The position numbers and the translations under genes were made by a program. From positions 1 to 64,000 of the forward strand of contig JAGBXX010000012.1 in NCBI GenBank assembly GCA_017629035.1: a DNA stretch of 64,000 nt, in the 5' to 3' direction. Below, piece after piece: positions 63,567 through 64,000 of this stretch. The notes beneath the pieces were generated by a model, which searched no databases, had not been told where the DNA came from, and worked only from the letters and a program-made list of their open reading frames with translations. The stretch's first letter is position 1. Every line of letters starts with the position of its first letter. Origin of the DNA: Alistipes sp. Lineage in GTDB: Bacteria > Bacteroidota > Bacteroidia > Bacteroidales > Rikenellaceae.

Positions 63567-64000
63567 TTAGTTTCCACTAACTTTATCACTATTACAATCC
63601 TGGCCTATTGAGACACATATACGACAATCCTCAAACTTGCCATTGCGCACCTCGACAGTATCGCCCAGCTCCTCGCACCAGCCCGTGAACGAGAACTCAC
63701 CACTAAACTTGTAGTCCGAACCATACTCCTCGGCTCGAGTAAATATCACATATCCATCCAGAGCCTTGTAGCAGCGTGTGATATACTCGGTAACACTACC
63801 TCCTCCAGGCAGTGGTTTGGTAGCTCCACGCTCAGAAAACTCTAAGCAAGCCATTGCATCTCCAAGCAACACCAGGCTATATACCCTATCAAGCTCGAGT
63901 GGCGAGACACTATTATTAATATATATGTTTAGCCTGGCCGAGTTACCCTCCTCCGAGGTCACATATCTGTACAAATCGAGCGTAAAACCACCACTATCTT
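63567..64000 (-). CDS. Cys-containing protein, N-terminus beyond the right edge
   Basis: Only the C-terminal ~144 residues are seen; a TTG near 63974 is probably not the start, because the frame continues upstream to the edge (…SGGFTLDL). The visible part is beta-rich with six cysteines, four of them close to the end (WCEELGD, DCRIC, QDCN). No family recognised. It is the first visible gene of the radical SAM/lipoprotein operon and may be another exported protein of the system. Confidence 0.65.
   Translation of the reverse strand, partial: DSGGFTLDLYRYVTSEEGNSARLNIYINNSVSPLELDRVYSLVLLGDAMACLEFSERGATKPLPGGGSVTEYITRCYKALDGYVIFTRAEEYGSDYKFSGEFSFTGWCEELGDTVEVRNGKFEDCRICVSIGQDCNSDKVSGN

Noticed and set aside
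63972..63974. TTG as the start of the partial protein at the right edge
   Set aside because: The frame stays open to the end of the window and the upstream residues look coding; a start beyond the edge is more likely.

Overview
The window comes from a member of the Bacteroidales, possibly the Alistipes/Rikenellaceae side; that last step is a weak inference from gene content and moderately high GC. Evidence for the phylum: -7 boxes of the TAnnTTTG type upstream of many genes, BatD/BatE-like proteins, a VTC/DUF4956/DUF2490 cluster, a Bacteroidota-type second EF-G, and a radical SAM/lipoprotein locus of a kind known from gut Bacteroidales. No tRNA, rRNA, CRISPR array, insertion sequence or integrase was seen.

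Layout. 1-19.6 kb is mostly housekeeping on the minus strand: glycine C-acetyltransferase (cut by the left edge), an EF-G paralogue with a degraded GTPase centre, recR with batE-like and batD genes, two copies of a hairpin-forming repeat, class I fumarase, an NSS-family sodium symporter, folB, tyrS, dnaX, a secreted phosphoesterase (plus strand), a zinc-ribbon/coiled-coil membrane protein, recG and apt. 19.6-24.6 kb (plus) holds a short-chain dehydrogenase, a GH33 sialidase lipoprotein, a porin and a Gate-domain membrane protein. 24.6-26.3 kb (minus) holds an outer membrane barrel and galE.

26.4-34.7 kb is a compact phage-derived block on the minus strand: two tail-like proteins, a ClpP-like protease with an unusual N-terminal extension, major capsid protein, portal, connector, holin and a lysozyme-like protein. 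It has its own promoter, a structured 5' leader and a strand-specific terminator. All frames are intact, but no terminase, tape measure, integrase or repressor is present.

35-44.3 kb (plus) starts with prfA. After a terminator comes one tight run: a YwqK-like repeat protein, a VTC polyphosphate polymerase, DUF4956, DUF2490, a small secreted protein joining a TonB-receptor plug signature to a TonB C-terminal domain, xseA, xseB, a methyltransferase, a RelA-type (p)ppGpp synthetase with a dead-looking hydrolase site, and a PAS-like protein. 44.4-52.4 kb (minus) has a triheme cytochrome c peroxidase, a ResB-CcsA cytochrome c assembly fusion, a plug-less barrel protein, a 56-residue 2[4Fe-4S] ferredoxin and serS. 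52.5-60 kb (plus) has a WG-repeat protein, a U32 peptidase-family tRNA modification protein, lipoproteins, an rRNA-methyltransferase-like protein and a split chromate transporter.

60-64 kb (minus, running off the right edge) is the most interesting locus: two tandem radical SAM/SPASM enzymes directly downstream of two related small lipoproteins, a two-helix protein with an internal lipobox, and a truncated Cys-containing protein. The first enzyme and the lipoproteins resemble the functionally uncharacterised 'rSAM/lipoprotein system'. The second enzyme, and the pairing of two enzymes with several candidate substrates, suggest a larger version of it.
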